From contig NZ_AP024590.1 of assembly GCF_018323985.1 (NCBI RefSeq), forward strand, positions 4,030,001 to 4,094,000: a stretch of 64,000 nucleotides of DNA, in the 5' to 3' direction. Position 1 is the first letter of the stretch. The number at the start of each line of letters is the position of its first letter. The stretch is from Enterobacter kobei (GTDB lineage Bacteria > Pseudomonadota > Gammaproteobacteria > Enterobacterales > Enterobacteriaceae). This document shows, one piece after another, positions 34,510 through 44,525 of this stretch. Below the pieces are notes generated by a model. The model was not told the origin of the DNA and did not search any database. It worked only from the letters and a program-made list of their open reading frames with translations. Both the position numbers and the translations under genes were made by a program.

Positions 34510-37500
34510 CTAAAACTCAAACTGATAGAGCAAATCAAGTGCCTGATCTATGCCAGACACCGCTTCGAGATAAAGCTTAGGCATCAGGCGATAGCGCAGC
34601 GTGAGCGTTGCCAGAGAATCAAAAATACCCACCCCATACTTCACCTGCAGACCCGGCAGTACGTAGCCGCTGACCACCACCTGGGAGGAGTCCCCCACGC
34701 CGGCAGTATCCAGTGCCAGATTGCTGACGCCGAACGTCTCGCCGATTTTACCCACAACCTGCCCACTTTGTGCAACCCCCAGACCAACAAGGGCCGAGGT
34801 CATTGCCGCGCTGTCGCTCTGATCGCTGTCGAGCGGCTGGCCGCGCAGTAAATAAGAGAGCGCTTCCTGTTGCGACATGGCCGGATCGGAGAAAATCTCC
34901 GCCTTCGGTTCGTCGGCGGTACCGGTCACCCGCACGCCTGCAATAACATCGTTTTCGGTGGCCTCGGGGTTACGGATCGCTTCAATATTAAGTAAAGGTT
35001 GATCCGGCGGGCCCGAGAACAATAACTCACCTTTGCGCACAATCAAATCCTGACCGTAGGCATGGAAGCGTCCTTCGGGGATATTTATTTGTCCGTTCAG
35101 GCCAAGCCCTTGATTATCCTGAGCAACTTTTAAATCACCGTTCAGACGCGCTTTCAGGCCAAACGCGTCCATACGCACGTTATTGCCGACATGCACGATA
35201 AGGTTACTGTTGATCGGGATGCTGGCGGACTGCGGTTTTTCCGGTTCCAGATTAGCATTCAGCATCACTTCGTCGCTCGAAACACCGACCGCGCTTTCCG
35301 GCACATCGTGCACCACGATACGCGCCCACGGAATATCAATACTGCCGTCGAGGGTGAACAGCTCCGGCGTGGCGACAAATACCACATCCGGCGACGCATC
35401 GAGACGGATCATCGGCGGTACGGTGATCCGCACCTTGCTGCCTTTGGCGGCGACCCGCGCCCGCCAGTTATCCAGCTGACTCCAGTCCGCATCGCCGCTG
35501 AGGTTGATCTGCCCCTGCTGGGTGCGCACCACGCCCTGAAGCGTCGAGCGCTGGCCGTTAAAGTTCATCGCCAGCTGGCTCGGCTGCATGTCGAACGGCA
35601 TAAAGTTGCCGTCAATGTCCACGCCGTTCAGCTGCATCTGCCCGAACAGTTGCGGACTCTGCGCATCGCCGGCCAGACGCAGGTTAGCGCTCAGCGTACC
35701 CGCCGCTTTTTCACCGCGCGAGAAGATAGCGTTGACCATGCCGATGGAGAAGTTGCGGATATTGACGTTGCCGCCCAGATTTCGCCGCCCCTGCGGATCG
35801 GTGATCTGCACCTGCCCGTCAAACTGACCATTATTGGTCAGACGCATCATCCAGCCCAGATCGGCGCGGTTGTCGCGCAGCCGGGCATTCAGATTAAGGG
35901 TGTCGAAGGCTACCAGCAGCGGCGCGTCGTTAATGGTTTGCGTCACGCGCACGTTGCGCCCGGAAAGGGTCACTTCACCCTGCGGCAGGCCCGCTTTCGT
36001 TGTATCCCAGCTGACGTCTGCCTTGCCGCTGAAGATGCCGCTGGCTTTGGTGGCCTCCGGCATAAAGGGCTTCACCATCGCCAGATCGAAGCGGTTCAGG
36101 TTCACCACCGCGCGCCCTTCGGCCCCGGCGTCGATAGTTTGCGGCACGCACAGTTCCGCATTCGGGTTAGTCCAGCAGTGCGGCCCGATGCTGATCTTCT
36201 GCTCCGCGTTGCGGTAATCCAGCGCAATCGCCCGATTCAGCGACCATGGCCCGACCGGGGTGGCAAAGCGTGTATCGCTCAGATTGCCTTTCCAGCTTTC
36301 GGTGGCGCGATCGAAGCTGCCTGCGAGCTTCAACTGACCGGATACCGGCTCGCCCTGCACGCGCAGCAGTAGCTCGTGCTGCTTCTCGCTGCCTTTTGCA
36401 TCCAGCTGTACCAGTCTCAGGTTAACGCCCGGCTGCACGATGCGTTCGGCGCGCACATTGAGGTGACCGGCGATCTGATCGGTAGACTTCACATCGCCGT
36501 CCACGCGCACGCTGGCAACCGACAACTCCTGCCAGCGTAGCGCACGGGCAGTAATATCTGCCAGCACCTGCGGCGCCTCCACGGTGCCGCGCACTTTCAC
36601 CAGGCCTTTTGCGGTGCCGCCAAGACCCGGCAATGCGTTATCCAGCCCCGGCGCGTTTATCACCGCATCAAGGTTCAGATCTTTAACGCCCAGCTCGCCT
36701 TTCACCTCGGCGCTGTTAGGCCCCAGTTGCAGATGCAGGCCGGGGATCACCCATTGCAGATAGCTGTTCCCTTTCAGGGAGCCATCGACGTCCACTTTGT
36801 TTTGTTTGACGTTGCCGGTGATTTTCAGCTGCGGAATATCCATCTGCCAGCTACCGCCATACAGACTGCCGCGAATTTTGATCGCACCGTTGAGTTTTGA
36901 CGGCCAGTCCGGGAATTCTTTCGCGGTATTGATGCCGTTCAGCGTCAGATCGCCACGCCAGCTGATCGCCTGCTGCCAGTCGAGCAGTGCTTTCAGCTCG
37001 GTCTTGCCCTCCAGCGCCGCAATGGTCAGCTTATCGAGATTGATCTGCTGCTCATTGCCCTTCGCATCCAGCAAAATGGTGGCAGGCGGCACGCTCTGCC
37101 CTTTCACCGCCGTGCGGAACGACAGGGTGTAGTCGGTCATTTTGCCGCTGAGCTTCAGCTTCAGGTCGTCGGCCTGATACTGCCGCTCGCCGGTAAACGG
37201 CCAGTAGAGTTGCTTGCTCACCACGTCCACATTCAGCGGCAGACCCGCTTCGGCAAGCTGCGTTTGCGCTCGCAGCACCATGTCCACCGGACCGGAAAGA
37301 TTAATGCCGACGTCGAGCGTGTCGCGCAGTGCACCGCCAACCTTGAGCTTCACTTTTTCGCCTTTCAGCGGATCGACATTCAGCGTGCTGTTTAGCGTCA
37401 GATCCACCGGCCAGGTATTGCTGAGCTGCGCGGTACCGGTAGCATTGACTGTGCCCTGGTTCGAGTCGATGTCCAGCGCGTCGAGGGTCATGTTGCCGTC

Positions 37501-38286
37501 CTGGGTGGTGACTTTCAGCAGCATGTTACGCACCAGAATGTCGGTATCGCCGGTCAGGCGCAGCGATTCGCCGCGAAATTCCTCGATATTGAGATTCAGC
37601 GGCAAATGCACATCGGTCATTTCCGGCAGCACCGGCTTTGAGAACAACGCTTTCAGCGTTTCGCCCAGCGGTTTTTCATCCGGATGCGGATTATTGATCT
37701 TCGGATCCACCACCTCTTCCTGAGCCACCTCCGCCACTTTCGGCAGCGCGATCAGCAGGCCCTTAAGCGCAGTTGGCTTCAGCGTCAGGTTTTTCTCCTG
37801 CCAGTTCAGGCCGCTGGTGAATTCGATCACCGAGACGGTGGTGTCGTCGATTTTGATGTTGATGTTATTGAGCGCCACCCGGCTTAAGGTGATGGCGTAA
37901 GGCGTGGAGAGATCCAGCGGGCCGTTATCCTCTTCTTCCACCTGCTCGGACTTCGGCATTTTTTTACTGTCTATCACCACGTTAATGTCTTTTAGCGACA
38001 GATCGTTCACACACAGACTGGAATCACGCAGGCAACCGAGCTTCACCGCCAGATGAATATCCCCGGCGTTCACCGCCACGCCCGGCTGGGTGTAGCGAAT
38101 GTTTCGCAGATGCAGATCGCGCCAGCCGCCGGTGACCTGGCCGATTTCCAGCCCCGGCACCCAGCGATTGGCGGCATTAAACAGCGTGTGCAGGCCGGTA
38201 GTCGTACCCACCAGAAAGGCGACGGCACCCAGCAACAGCAGGATAAAAATCAGTACGCCGAGGCTTATTTTCTTCCACAAACTCAT
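34510..38286 (-). CDS. tamB: Translocation and assembly module protein TamB
   Basis: The 1258-residue protein is an AsmA/TamB-like bridge protein anchored in the inner membrane by an N-terminal segment (LGVLIFILLLLGAVAFLV) and reaching across the periplasm as a long beta-taco. The C-terminal DUF490 domain (from about residue 920) contacts TamA. It works in outer membrane protein assembly and in phospholipid transport to the outer membrane. E. coli TamB has 1259 residues. Its ATG overlaps the tamA stop by 3 bases (ATGA arrangement). Confidence 0.98.
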   Translation of the reverse strand: MSLWKKISLGVLIFILLLLGAVAFLVGTTTGLHTLFNAANRWVPGLEIGQVTGGWRDLHLRNIRYTQPGVAVNAGDIHLAVKLGCLRDSSLCVNDLSLKDINVVIDSKKMPKSEQVEEEDNGPLDLSTPYAITLSRVALNNINIKIDDTTVSVIEFTSGLNWQEKNLTLKPTALKGLLIALPKVAEVAQEEVVDPKINNPHPDEKPLGETLKALFSKPVLPEMTDVHLPLNLNIEEFRGESLRLTGDTDILVRNMLLKVTTQDGNMTLDALDIDSNQGTVNATGTAQLSNTWPVDLTLNSTLNVDPLKGEKVKLKVGGALRDTLDVGINLSGPVDMVLRAQTQLAEAGLPLNVDVVSKQLYWPFTGERQYQADDLKLKLSGKMTDYTLSFRTAVKGQSVPPATILLDAKGNEQQINLDKLTIAALEGKTELKALLDWQQAISWRGDLTLNGINTAKEFPDWPSKLNGAIKIRGSLYGGSWQMDIPQLKITGNVKQNKVDVDGSLKGNSYLQWVIPGLHLQLGPNSAEVKGELGVKDLNLDAVINAPGLDNALPGLGGTAKGLVKVRGTVEAPQVLADITARALRWQELSVASVRVDGDVKSTDQIAGHLNVRAERIVQPGVNLRLVQLDAKGSEKQHELLLRVQGEPVSGQLKLAGSFDRATESWKGNLSDTRFATPVGPWSLNRAIALDYRNAEQKISIGPHCWTNPNAELCVPQTIDAGAEGRAVVNLNRFDLAMVKPFMPEATKASGIFSGKADVSWDTTKAGLPQGEVTLSGRNVRVTQTINDAPLLVAFDTLNLNARLRDNRADLGWMMRLTNNGQFDGQVQITDPQGRRNLGGNVNIRNFSIGMVNAIFSRGEKAAGTLSANLRLAGDAQSPQLFGQMQLNGVDIDGNFMPFDMQPSQLAMNFNGQRSTLQGVVRTQQGQINLSGDADWSQLDNWRARVAAKGSKVRITVPPMIRLDASPDVVFVATPELFTLDGSIDIPWARIVVHDVPESAVGVSSDEVMLNANLEPEKPQSASIPINSNLIVHVGNNVRMDAFGLKARLNGDLKVAQDNQGLGLNGQINIPEGRFHAYGQDLIVRKGELLFSGPPDQPLLNIEAIRNPEATENDVIAGVRVTGTADEPKAEIFSDPAMSQQEALSYLLRGQPLDSDQSDSAAMTSALVGLGVAQSGQVVGKIGETFGVSNLALDTAGVGDSSQVVVSGYVLPGLQVKYGVGIFDSLATLTLRYRLMPKLYLEAVSGIDQALDLLYQFEF

Positions 38287-40016
38287 AATTCAGGCCCCAG
38301 ACCGATGTAAAACTGTAATCCGTGTTCGTCTTTATCGCCGATGGGCACGGCGAGATCGAGCTTGATCGGGCCGACCGGCGACTGCCAGCGTACGCCGACA
38401 CCCGCACCGGTTTTGAAATCGCTGCGGCGGATATCGCTGACCGCTTCGCCGCTGTCGATAAAGGTCGCGCCCCACCACTTCCCGGTAACGTTGTACTGAT
38501 ACTCCAGCGAGCCGGTCGCCAGTTTCGACGCCCCTTTCAGCTTGCCGTCGTCATCCTTTGGCGCGATGGATTTGTATTTATAACCACGAATACTGCGATC
38601 GCCACCGGCGAAGAAGCGCAGATCCGGCGGGACTTTGTCGAAGTCGCCGGTCTCAATCCAGCCGAGGTTACCGCGCGCTACAAAGCGGTGGCGATCGGCA
38701 AGGGTGCGGATCCAGACGTTTTGCGCCTGCAATACCGAGAAATCGACGTCCGAGCCCCACGCGGTATTGGAATAGTCGATGGAGTAGCGCTGAGAGTCGC
38801 CCCAGGTCGGCATCAGGCCGCCGCGCGAGCGGGTACGGCTGATCATCACGCCCGGATAAAGCAGCATGGTGGTATTCGTGATCTTGCCTTGGGTAAAGTG
38901 ATCGAGACTCCAGCGCAGGTTAATGGCGCGTTGCCAGCCGCTGGAGAGATCCCAGTAGCGGGACACCGCCAGCGTAGTGGAATCTGATTCGGTATCGTTC
39001 AGATCGGTACGCTTCAGGCCGCCCTGCACCAGGTAATACTGCTCCAGCGGATTTTTCAGCAGCGGGACTTTGTAGCTGAAGTCCAGTTGCTGCTCCGGGG
39101 CGGAGATGCTGGCGTTGGTGGTCAGGCTGTGGCCGTAGGAGTTCATCCACGGTTTTTTCCACGAGGCTTTCACCCGCGGTCCGACGTCAGTGGAGTAACC
39201 TACGCCGGTTTCAATGGTGTTTTCCGTGCGCGGCGATACCACGCCATGCAGTGGCAGGACTTTAGTTTTGCGTGACTTTTCAAACTCCGGCGCGACGATC
39301 ACCGAGTTAAACCAGCCGGTGGCGGACAGGCGGCGGTTCAGCTCCGCCAGGTCTTTGGTCTGGTAGTAATCCCCTTCTTTGAAGGGCACCAGATTTTGCA
39401 GATACTCTTCGCGGATCTGCGAGCCTTCAAAGGTTACCGCGCCAAAGCGGTAGCGCGTGCCGCTGTCATAATCAATATCCCAGAACGCCTGATGACGATC
39501 GAGGGCGACACCCAACTGGCTTTTATTAAACTGGCTGTCGAAGTAGCCTTTGCGCAGGGCAACGTTAGTCAGGGATTTTTTGAAGCTGTCGTAATCGTGG
39601 TGATTCAGCACAGTACCGATGGCCGGACGGGTTTTCAGCAGGTCGAGATAATCATGATCGGTACGCGCGCCGCCGCGCAGGATCACGTCCGTACCGCCGA
39701 TGCGTACCGGTTCACCCGGCGACACGCGGGCGATCAGCACCTGGCGGCCTTTGGCCGGCGGTGGCCGCAGTTCGAAATCAATGGTTGGCTCGTAGTAGCC
39801 AAGCGCTTTCAGACCGTCACGGATAGCATCATCCACGCGAGCGCGGAAGCGGCGATCCGGCGTGACCTCGTCGCTTTCAATCGTCGACAGCTGTGCGCGG
39901 ACGTTTTTTTGTAGCGCGCCTGATAACCCCTCTACCTGCAAACGGACATTTGCCGCAAAGGCGTGACCGCTTGCCAGCAGTAAACTGGCAACACATATAA
40001 GACGGATCTGTGGCAC
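38283..40016 (-). CDS. tamA: Outer membrane assembly factor TamA
   Basis: This 577-residue Omp85 protein has the exact E. coli length, with a signal peptide (VPQIRLICVASLLLASGHAFA region), three POTRA domains and a 16-stranded barrel. The barrel lid motif GGDRSIRGY of Omp85 proteins is present. The start is a GTG at 40016 with AGGAGA just upstream. The frame is open for 22 more codons to 40082, but that piece is not family-like. TamA and TamB form the TAM complex. Confidence 0.97.
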   Translation of the reverse strand: MPQIRLICVASLLLASGHAFAANVRLQVEGLSGALQKNVRAQLSTIESDEVTPDRRFRARVDDAIRDGLKALGYYEPTIDFELRPPPAKGRQVLIARVSPGEPVRIGGTDVILRGGARTDHDYLDLLKTRPAIGTVLNHHDYDSFKKSLTNVALRKGYFDSQFNKSQLGVALDRHQAFWDIDYDSGTRYRFGAVTFEGSQIREEYLQNLVPFKEGDYYQTKDLAELNRRLSATGWFNSVIVAPEFEKSRKTKVLPLHGVVSPRTENTIETGVGYSTDVGPRVKASWKKPWMNSYGHSLTTNASISAPEQQLDFSYKVPLLKNPLEQYYLVQGGLKRTDLNDTESDSTTLAVSRYWDLSSGWQRAINLRWSLDHFTQGKITNTTMLLYPGVMISRTRSRGGLMPTWGDSQRYSIDYSNTAWGSDVDFSVLQAQNVWIRTLADRHRFVARGNLGWIETGDFDKVPPDLRFFAGGDRSIRGYKYKSIAPKDDDGKLKGASKLATGSLEYQYNVTGKWWGATFIDSGEAVSDIRRSDFKTGAGVGVRWQSPVGPIKLDLAVPIGDKDEHGLQFYIGLGPEL

Positions 40017-40227
40017 GTTCTCTCCTGAATATCCTTGTCCTGGCCCTGGAAGGAAACCAAAATGCCGCTCCCGGCTTAACAATAATTCAACAATGCGGGT
40101 TGAAAAACAGACGACAACCTCAATATTTCTTATGTTTAAATTTAGCCGTATTTAATGCACTTATTGTGTTAAAAGACGAGCGCCGTTACAACCCTAACCA
40201 CAATTCCCTTTCCCCGGAGGCCACACC

Positions 40228-40872
40228 GTGAGTCTATTTGATAAAAAACACCTTGTTACTCAGGCGGATGCATTGCCGGGACGTAACACGCCGATGCCGG
40301 TCGCCAGCCTGCATGCGGTCAATGAGCACTCGATGACGAATGTCCCGGACGGGATGGACGTCGCATTTTTCGCCATGGGCTGTTTCTGGGGCGTTGAACG
40401 TTTGTTCTGGGTTTTACCGGGCGTTTACAGCACCGCCGCAGGCTATATGGGCGGCTACACCCCGAATCCGACCTACCGCGAAGTGTGCAGCGGTGATACC
40501 GGCCACGCTGAAGCCGTGCGCGTGGTCTACGATCCGAACGTCATCAGCTATGAGCAGCTGTTGCAGGTTTTCTGGGAGAATCACGATCCGGCTCAGGGGA
40601 TGCGCCAGGGCAACGACCACGGCACCCAGTACCGCTCGGCGATTTATCCGCTGACCCCGGAGCAGGACGCCGCGGCGAAAGCGAGCCTTGAGCGCTTCCA
40701 GGCCGCCATGCGTGCGGCGGGCGATGACCGCACGGTCACCACTGAGATCAAAACTGCCGGACCGTTTTACTACGCGGAAGATGACCACCAGCAGTATCTG
40801 CATAAAAACCCGTACGGCTACTGCGGTATCGGCGGGATTGGCGTCTGTCTGCCGCCGCAGGGCACAGCGTAA
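40228..40872 (+). CDS. msrA: Peptide-methionine (S)-S-oxide reductase
   Basis: The 214-residue enzyme repairs methionine S-sulfoxides in proteins. The catalytic cysteine is C52 in MGCFWG, and resolving cysteines are in YGYCGIGGIGVCLPP near the C-terminus. The start is GTG with CGGAGG upstream. E. coli MsrA has 212 residues. It is divergent from tamA. A GC-rich hairpin follows the stop. Confidence 0.98.
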   Translation: MSLFDKKHLVTQADALPGRNTPMPVASLHAVNEHSMTNVPDGMDVAFFAMGCFWGVERLFWVLPGVYSTAAGYMGGYTPNPTYREVCSGDTGHAEAVRVVYDPNVISYEQLLQVFWENHDPAQGMRQGNDHGTQYRSAIYPLTPEQDAAAKASLERFQAAMRAAGDDRTVTTEIKTAGPFYYAEDDHQQYLHKNPYGYCGIGGIGVCLPPQGTA

Positions 40873-40878
40873 TAGTGT

Positions 40879-40900
40879 GCCCTCTCCCGCCGGAGAGGGC
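40879..40900 (+). terminator. Hairpin after msrA
   Basis: GCCCTCTCC (40879-40887) pairs with GGAGAGGGC (40892-40900) around a 4-base loop. It begins 6 bases after the msrA stop. No T-run follows, so it may be a 3'-end stabiliser rather than a full terminator. Confidence 0.55.
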
Positions 40901-41079
40901 CAACCGTATTGATACCGTATCGCCTGCTGCGCGGTACATTCTGGCAACACGACGCCGCCTTAGGCTATACTACCCCTGAAATTGCGGGTCAACCTTCCAC
41001 GACCCGCATTTACTTTGCTTTACCACATAGATTTTCAACCTTCCCCCTTTCGAGGATCTGGCCTATGGCTGGATAAGAT

Positions 41080-42417
41080 ATGTTAAACAGTATTTTACTA
41101 ATACTTTGTCTGATCGCTGTGAGTGCGTTTTTCTCGCTGTCGGAGATTTCGCTCGCGGCTTCCCGTAAACTCAAACTTAAACTGATGGCCGACGAGGGCA
41201 ATATCAACGCCATGCGTATCCTGAAAATGCAGGAAACGCCGGGGATGTTCTTTACGGTGGTGCAAATCGGCCTGAATGCGGTCGCCATTCTCGGCGGTAT
41301 CGTGGGCGATGCGGCCTTTTCGCCGGCCTTCTACAATGTGCTGATCAACTTCATGTCACCGGAGCTGGCGGATCAGTTGAGCTTCATAATCTCCTTCACC
41401 CTTGTTACCAGTATGTTCATCCTGTTTGCGGATCTCACTCCGAAACGCATCGGTATGATTGCGCCAGAAGCGGTGGCTTTGCGCATCATCAACCCGATGC
41501 GCTTCTGCCTGTTCCTCTTCACGCCGCTGGTGTGGTTCTTTAACGGCCTGGCAAACGTGATTTTCCGCATTTTCAAACTGCCGATGGTGCGCAAAGACGA
41601 CATCACCTCCGATGATATTTATGCGGTGGTGGAAGCCGGTGCACTGGCGGGCGTGCTGCGTAAGCAGGAACACGAACTCATTGAAAACGTTTTTGAACTG
41701 GAATCCCGTACCGTGCCGTCGTCCATGACCTCGCGCGAGAACATTATCTGGTTCGATTTGCATGAAGATGAGCAGAGCCTGAAGAATAAAGTGGCGCAGC
41801 ATCCGCACTCTAAATTCCTCGTCTGTAATGAAGATATTGACCATATCATCGGCTATGTGGATTCCAAGGATCTGCTCAACCGCGTGATTGGCAACCAGAG
41901 CCTGACGCTGGTGAACGGCGTGCAGATCCGCAATACCCTCATCGTTCCGGATACCCTGACGCTTTCCGAAGCGCTGGAAAGTTTCAAAGCGGCGGGGGAA
42001 GACTTCGCGGTGATCATGAACGAATACGCACTGGTGGTGGGTATTATCACGCTGAACGATGTGATGACCACGCTGATGGGCGACCTGGTTGGCCAGGGGC
42101 AGGAAGAGCAGATTGTGGCGCGTGATGAGAACTCATGGCTGGTTGAAGGCGGTACGCCGATTGACGACGTCATGCGCGTGCTGGATATCGATGAGTTTCC
42201 GCAGTCTGGCAACTATGAAACCATCGGCGGCTTTATGATGTTCATGCTGCGTAAGATCCCGAAACGCACCGACTCGGTGAAGTTCAACGGCTTTAAGTTC
42301 GAGGTGGTGGATATTGATAACTTCCGCATCGACCAGTTGCTGGTGACGCGTATCGACAGTAAGCCGACGGTGCTGGTGCCGAAAATGCCGGACAGCGACG
42401 AGCAAGGCGCGGCGTAA
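41080..42417 (+). CDS. ytfL: Polyamine efflux-linked membrane protein YtfL (PaeA)
   Basis: The 445-residue protein has an N-terminal DUF21 membrane domain (about 1-190), a CBS domain pair (about 210-335) and a C-terminal CorC/HlyC domain. E. coli YtfL (447 residues) has been named PaeA for protection against cadaverine and putrescine. The CBS/CorC part faces the cytoplasm. It stands alone and ends in a good terminator. The ATG at 41080 gives the E. coli N-terminus. Confidence 0.95.
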   Translation: MLNSILLILCLIAVSAFFSLSEISLAASRKLKLKLMADEGNINAMRILKMQETPGMFFTVVQIGLNAVAILGGIVGDAAFSPAFYNVLINFMSPELADQLSFIISFTLVTSMFILFADLTPKRIGMIAPEAVALRIINPMRFCLFLFTPLVWFFNGLANVIFRIFKLPMVRKDDITSDDIYAVVEAGALAGVLRKQEHELIENVFELESRTVPSSMTSRENIIWFDLHEDEQSLKNKVAQHPHSKFLVCNEDIDHIIGYVDSKDLLNRVIGNQSLTLVNGVQIRNTLIVPDTLTLSEALESFKAAGEDFAVIMNEYALVVGIITLNDVMTTLMGDLVGQGQEEQIVARDENSWLVEGGTPIDDVMRVLDIDEFPQSGNYETIGGFMMFMLRKIPKRTDSVKFNGFKFEVVDIDNFRIDQLLVTRIDSKPTVLVPKMPDSDEQGAA

Positions 42418-42446
42418 TATTCCTTTTACCCCTGCCAGAAACATCA

Positions 42447-42475
42447 ACGGCCCCTTTGGGGGCCGTTTGCATTTT
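42447..42475. terminator. Terminator between ytfL and ytfK
   Basis: ACGGCCCC (42447-42454) pairs with GGGGCCGT (42459-42466), followed by TTGCATTTT. It is shared by the convergent genes ytfL and ytfK. Confidence 0.8.
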
Positions 42476-42507
42476 AGTTATTCGCTAACTACTGCATAGC
42501 ACATGGA

Positions 42508-42714
42508 TTACGCCAAATCAGACTGCAAGCGCAGTACCTGGCGGTTAACTTCAGACATTACCGAGTAATGCTGTTTGTCTTTTACTTTCGGCAGCAGGAT
42601 TTTGCCCTTATCAAACTCGAAAGCCCCGACGTCCTTGATGTACAACCGTCCACGGAACAGGATTTTTACGTATTTCGCTACCTGCAGCGGGTTGTATCGT
42701 TGGAAAATTTTCAT
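42508..42714 (-). CDS. ytfK: SpoT-interacting protein YtfK
   Basis: The 68-residue DUF1107 protein has exactly the length and N-terminus (MKIFQRYNPLQVAKYVKILFRGRLYI) of E. coli YtfK. There it binds SpoT and pushes it towards (p)ppGpp synthesis during phosphate or fatty acid starvation. The ATG at 42714 follows GAGAGACAAC. The upstream frame extension to 42756 is not conserved. It runs divergently from ytfJ. Confidence 0.96.
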   Translation of the reverse strand: MKIFQRYNPLQVAKYVKILFRGRLYIKDVGAFEFDKGKILLPKVKDKQHYSVMSEVNRQVLRLQSDLA

Positions 42715-43047
42715 TGTTGTCTCTCTTCTGCTGAGTCTACGCCCTTGCGGTACCACAATCGGACCGACTGTTATGAACGCAAATTTTGTTGCTCAATGAC
42801 TATAGATCACAAACCCTCTGTTACCCAGTTTGCAGCAGGTTATTTACCGTTTGATGACAATTAATCAGAATATTCTTTTCCGTGTTGAAACAGAGGCAGT
42901 ATAAGTCTTCGTTTTTTTACAAATGTGTGCGTTATGCCGCAAAGTGGCATCAGGATTGCGGGAAAACCGGATCGATCGCACTTATGATTAAATTGTTAAG
43001 ACCAAGTGGTCGGATCACCTGCAAACAATAATACAGAAGGAAACCTC
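42715..43047. other. Divergent ytfK-ytfJ intergenic region
   Basis: This AT-rich region must hold both promoters. I see no gene, repeat or clear named operator in it. A PhoB box is expected for ytfK from E. coli, but I cannot make out a convincing one. Confidence 0.5.
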
Positions 43048-43605
43048 ATGACCCTACGCACTCTGCTGGCAGCCACCTGCCTGCTTCTGCCGCTGATGGC
43101 GTCTGCCCATCGCTTCGAAAACAATCAGCGCGTTCCGCCGGTTGGCATCGCCGACAGGGGGGAGTTGATCCTCAGTAATAATGAGTTTAGCTACAAAAAA
43201 TGGAACAGCTCGCAGCTGCCTGGAAAAGTGCGAGTGGTGCAACATATTGCCGGTCGTTCGTCGGCAAAAGAGAAAAACGCGGCGCTGATTGAAGCGATCA
43301 AGTCGGCGAATTTGCCCCATGACCGCTACCAGACCACCACAATTATTAATACCGATGATGCCATTCCCGGCTCGGCGATGTTCGTGCGCAGCAGCATTGA
43401 GAGCAATAAAAAGCTCTATCCCTGGTCACAGTTTATTGTCGACAGCGACGGCGTGGCGCGGAAAGCCTGGCAGTTAGATGAAGAAAGCTCTGCGGTGGCG
43501 GTGCTGGATAAAGACGGACGAGTGCAATGGGCGAAAGATGGCTCGCTGACGCCGCAAGAAGCGCAGCAGGTGATCGCCCTGCTGCGTCAGTTACTCAGTA
43601 AATAG
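43048..43605 (+). CDS. ytfJ: Periplasmic thioredoxin-fold protein YtfJ
   Basis: The 185-residue protein has a signal peptide (MTLRTLLAATCLLLPLMASA) and a YtfJ-family thioredoxin-like domain. No CxxC redox motif is visible in the mature part, so a disulfide role is unlikely. The function is not established. The ATG at 43048 follows AAGGAAACCTC. The 3' end overlaps the convergent cysQ gene by 11 bases. Confidence 0.95.
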   Translation: MTLRTLLAATCLLLPLMASAHRFENNQRVPPVGIADRGELILSNNEFSYKKWNSSQLPGKVRVVQHIAGRSSAKEKNAALIEAIKSANLPHDRYQTTTIINTDDAIPGSAMFVRSSIESNKKLYPWSQFIVDSDGVARKAWQLDEESSAVAVLDKDGRVQWAKDGSLTPQEAQQVIALLRQLLSK

Positions 43606-44335
43606 AGACCCGGAAGCCGGGATTGAGGAAGGATTCACGCGGCGTATAGTCGAGGGTTTTACCCTGCCAGTCGTGAACGTGCGCTCCGGCGGCGGCGGCC
43701 ACCGCATGGCCTGCCGCCGTATCCCAGACGTTGGTTGGCCCAAAGCGCGGATAAAGCTGCGCCTGCCCTTCTGCCACCAGGCAGAATTTCAGCGACGAGC
43801 CAATGGAGGTAGTCTGATGCTCGCCCAGCTGTTGCAGGTACTCTTGCAGTTCATCGTCACTGTGTGAACGGCTGATCACCACCAGCGGCGGGCGGGCATC
43901 GCGCACCTGGATCGGCTTGCGGATGCCGCTCTCTTCTTTCCAGGCTTTCCCGTCGGCGGCGCCGTACATCACGTTAAGCACCGGCGCGTAGACCACGCCG
44001 AGTACCGGCTTACCCTCTTCGATCAGCGCAATGTTAACGGTGAACTCGCCGTTGCGTTTGATGAATTCTTTGGTGCCATCCAGCGGATCCACCAGCCAGT
44101 AACGCTGCCAGTGCTGGCGAATGTCCCAGGACGGCGGATCTTCTTCTGACAGCACCGGGATCGCCGGCGTTAAGGCCATCAGCCCCTGCACAATGATCTG
44201 GTGAGCGGCAATATCGGCCGCCGTGACGGGTGAGTCATCGGTTTTACTGGTGACGTCCATCGGCTGATGGCCGTCGTACACCTGCATAATCGCATCCCCT
44301 GCCTCGCGGGCAAGCTGACAAATCGCATCTAACAT
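43595..44335 (-). CDS. cysQ: 3'(2'),5'-bisphosphate nucleotidase CysQ
   Basis: The 246-residue Li+-sensitive phosphatase of the inositol monophosphatase family removes phosphate from PAP, the by-product of sulfate assimilation. The metal-binding motif VDPLDGTKEF and the second motif NVWDTAAGHAV are present. E. coli CysQ has 246 residues. It is divergent from cpdB and convergent with ytfJ. Confidence 0.98.
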   Translation of the reverse strand: MLDAICQLAREAGDAIMQVYDGHQPMDVTSKTDDSPVTAADIAAHQIIVQGLMALTPAIPVLSEEDPPSWDIRQHWQRYWLVDPLDGTKEFIKRNGEFTVNIALIEEGKPVLGVVYAPVLNVMYGAADGKAWKEESGIRKPIQVRDARPPLVVISRSHSDDELQEYLQQLGEHQTTSIGSSLKFCLVAEGQAQLYPRFGPTNVWDTAAGHAVAAAAGAHVHDWQGKTLDYTPRESFLNPGFRVSIY

Positions 44336-44525
44336 CGTCCACCTCTTTTTATTTTCAGTGGGTTAACTCGTTGTTTTACTTATATCGCATCATAAAGGGA
44401 TCCGCCATCTGTGATAGTGATTCCGGTTTCCATAACAACTTTTATGGCAAGATTCACAATTCTGTAAGCAACAAAATGTAAATACATTCTCTTTTGTGGC
44501 TTAGATCTTAAAAAGGACATCTCTG

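Noticed and set aside
35191..36372. 393-codon plus-strand frame opposite tamB
   Set aside because: Antisense shadow of the long TamB gene.
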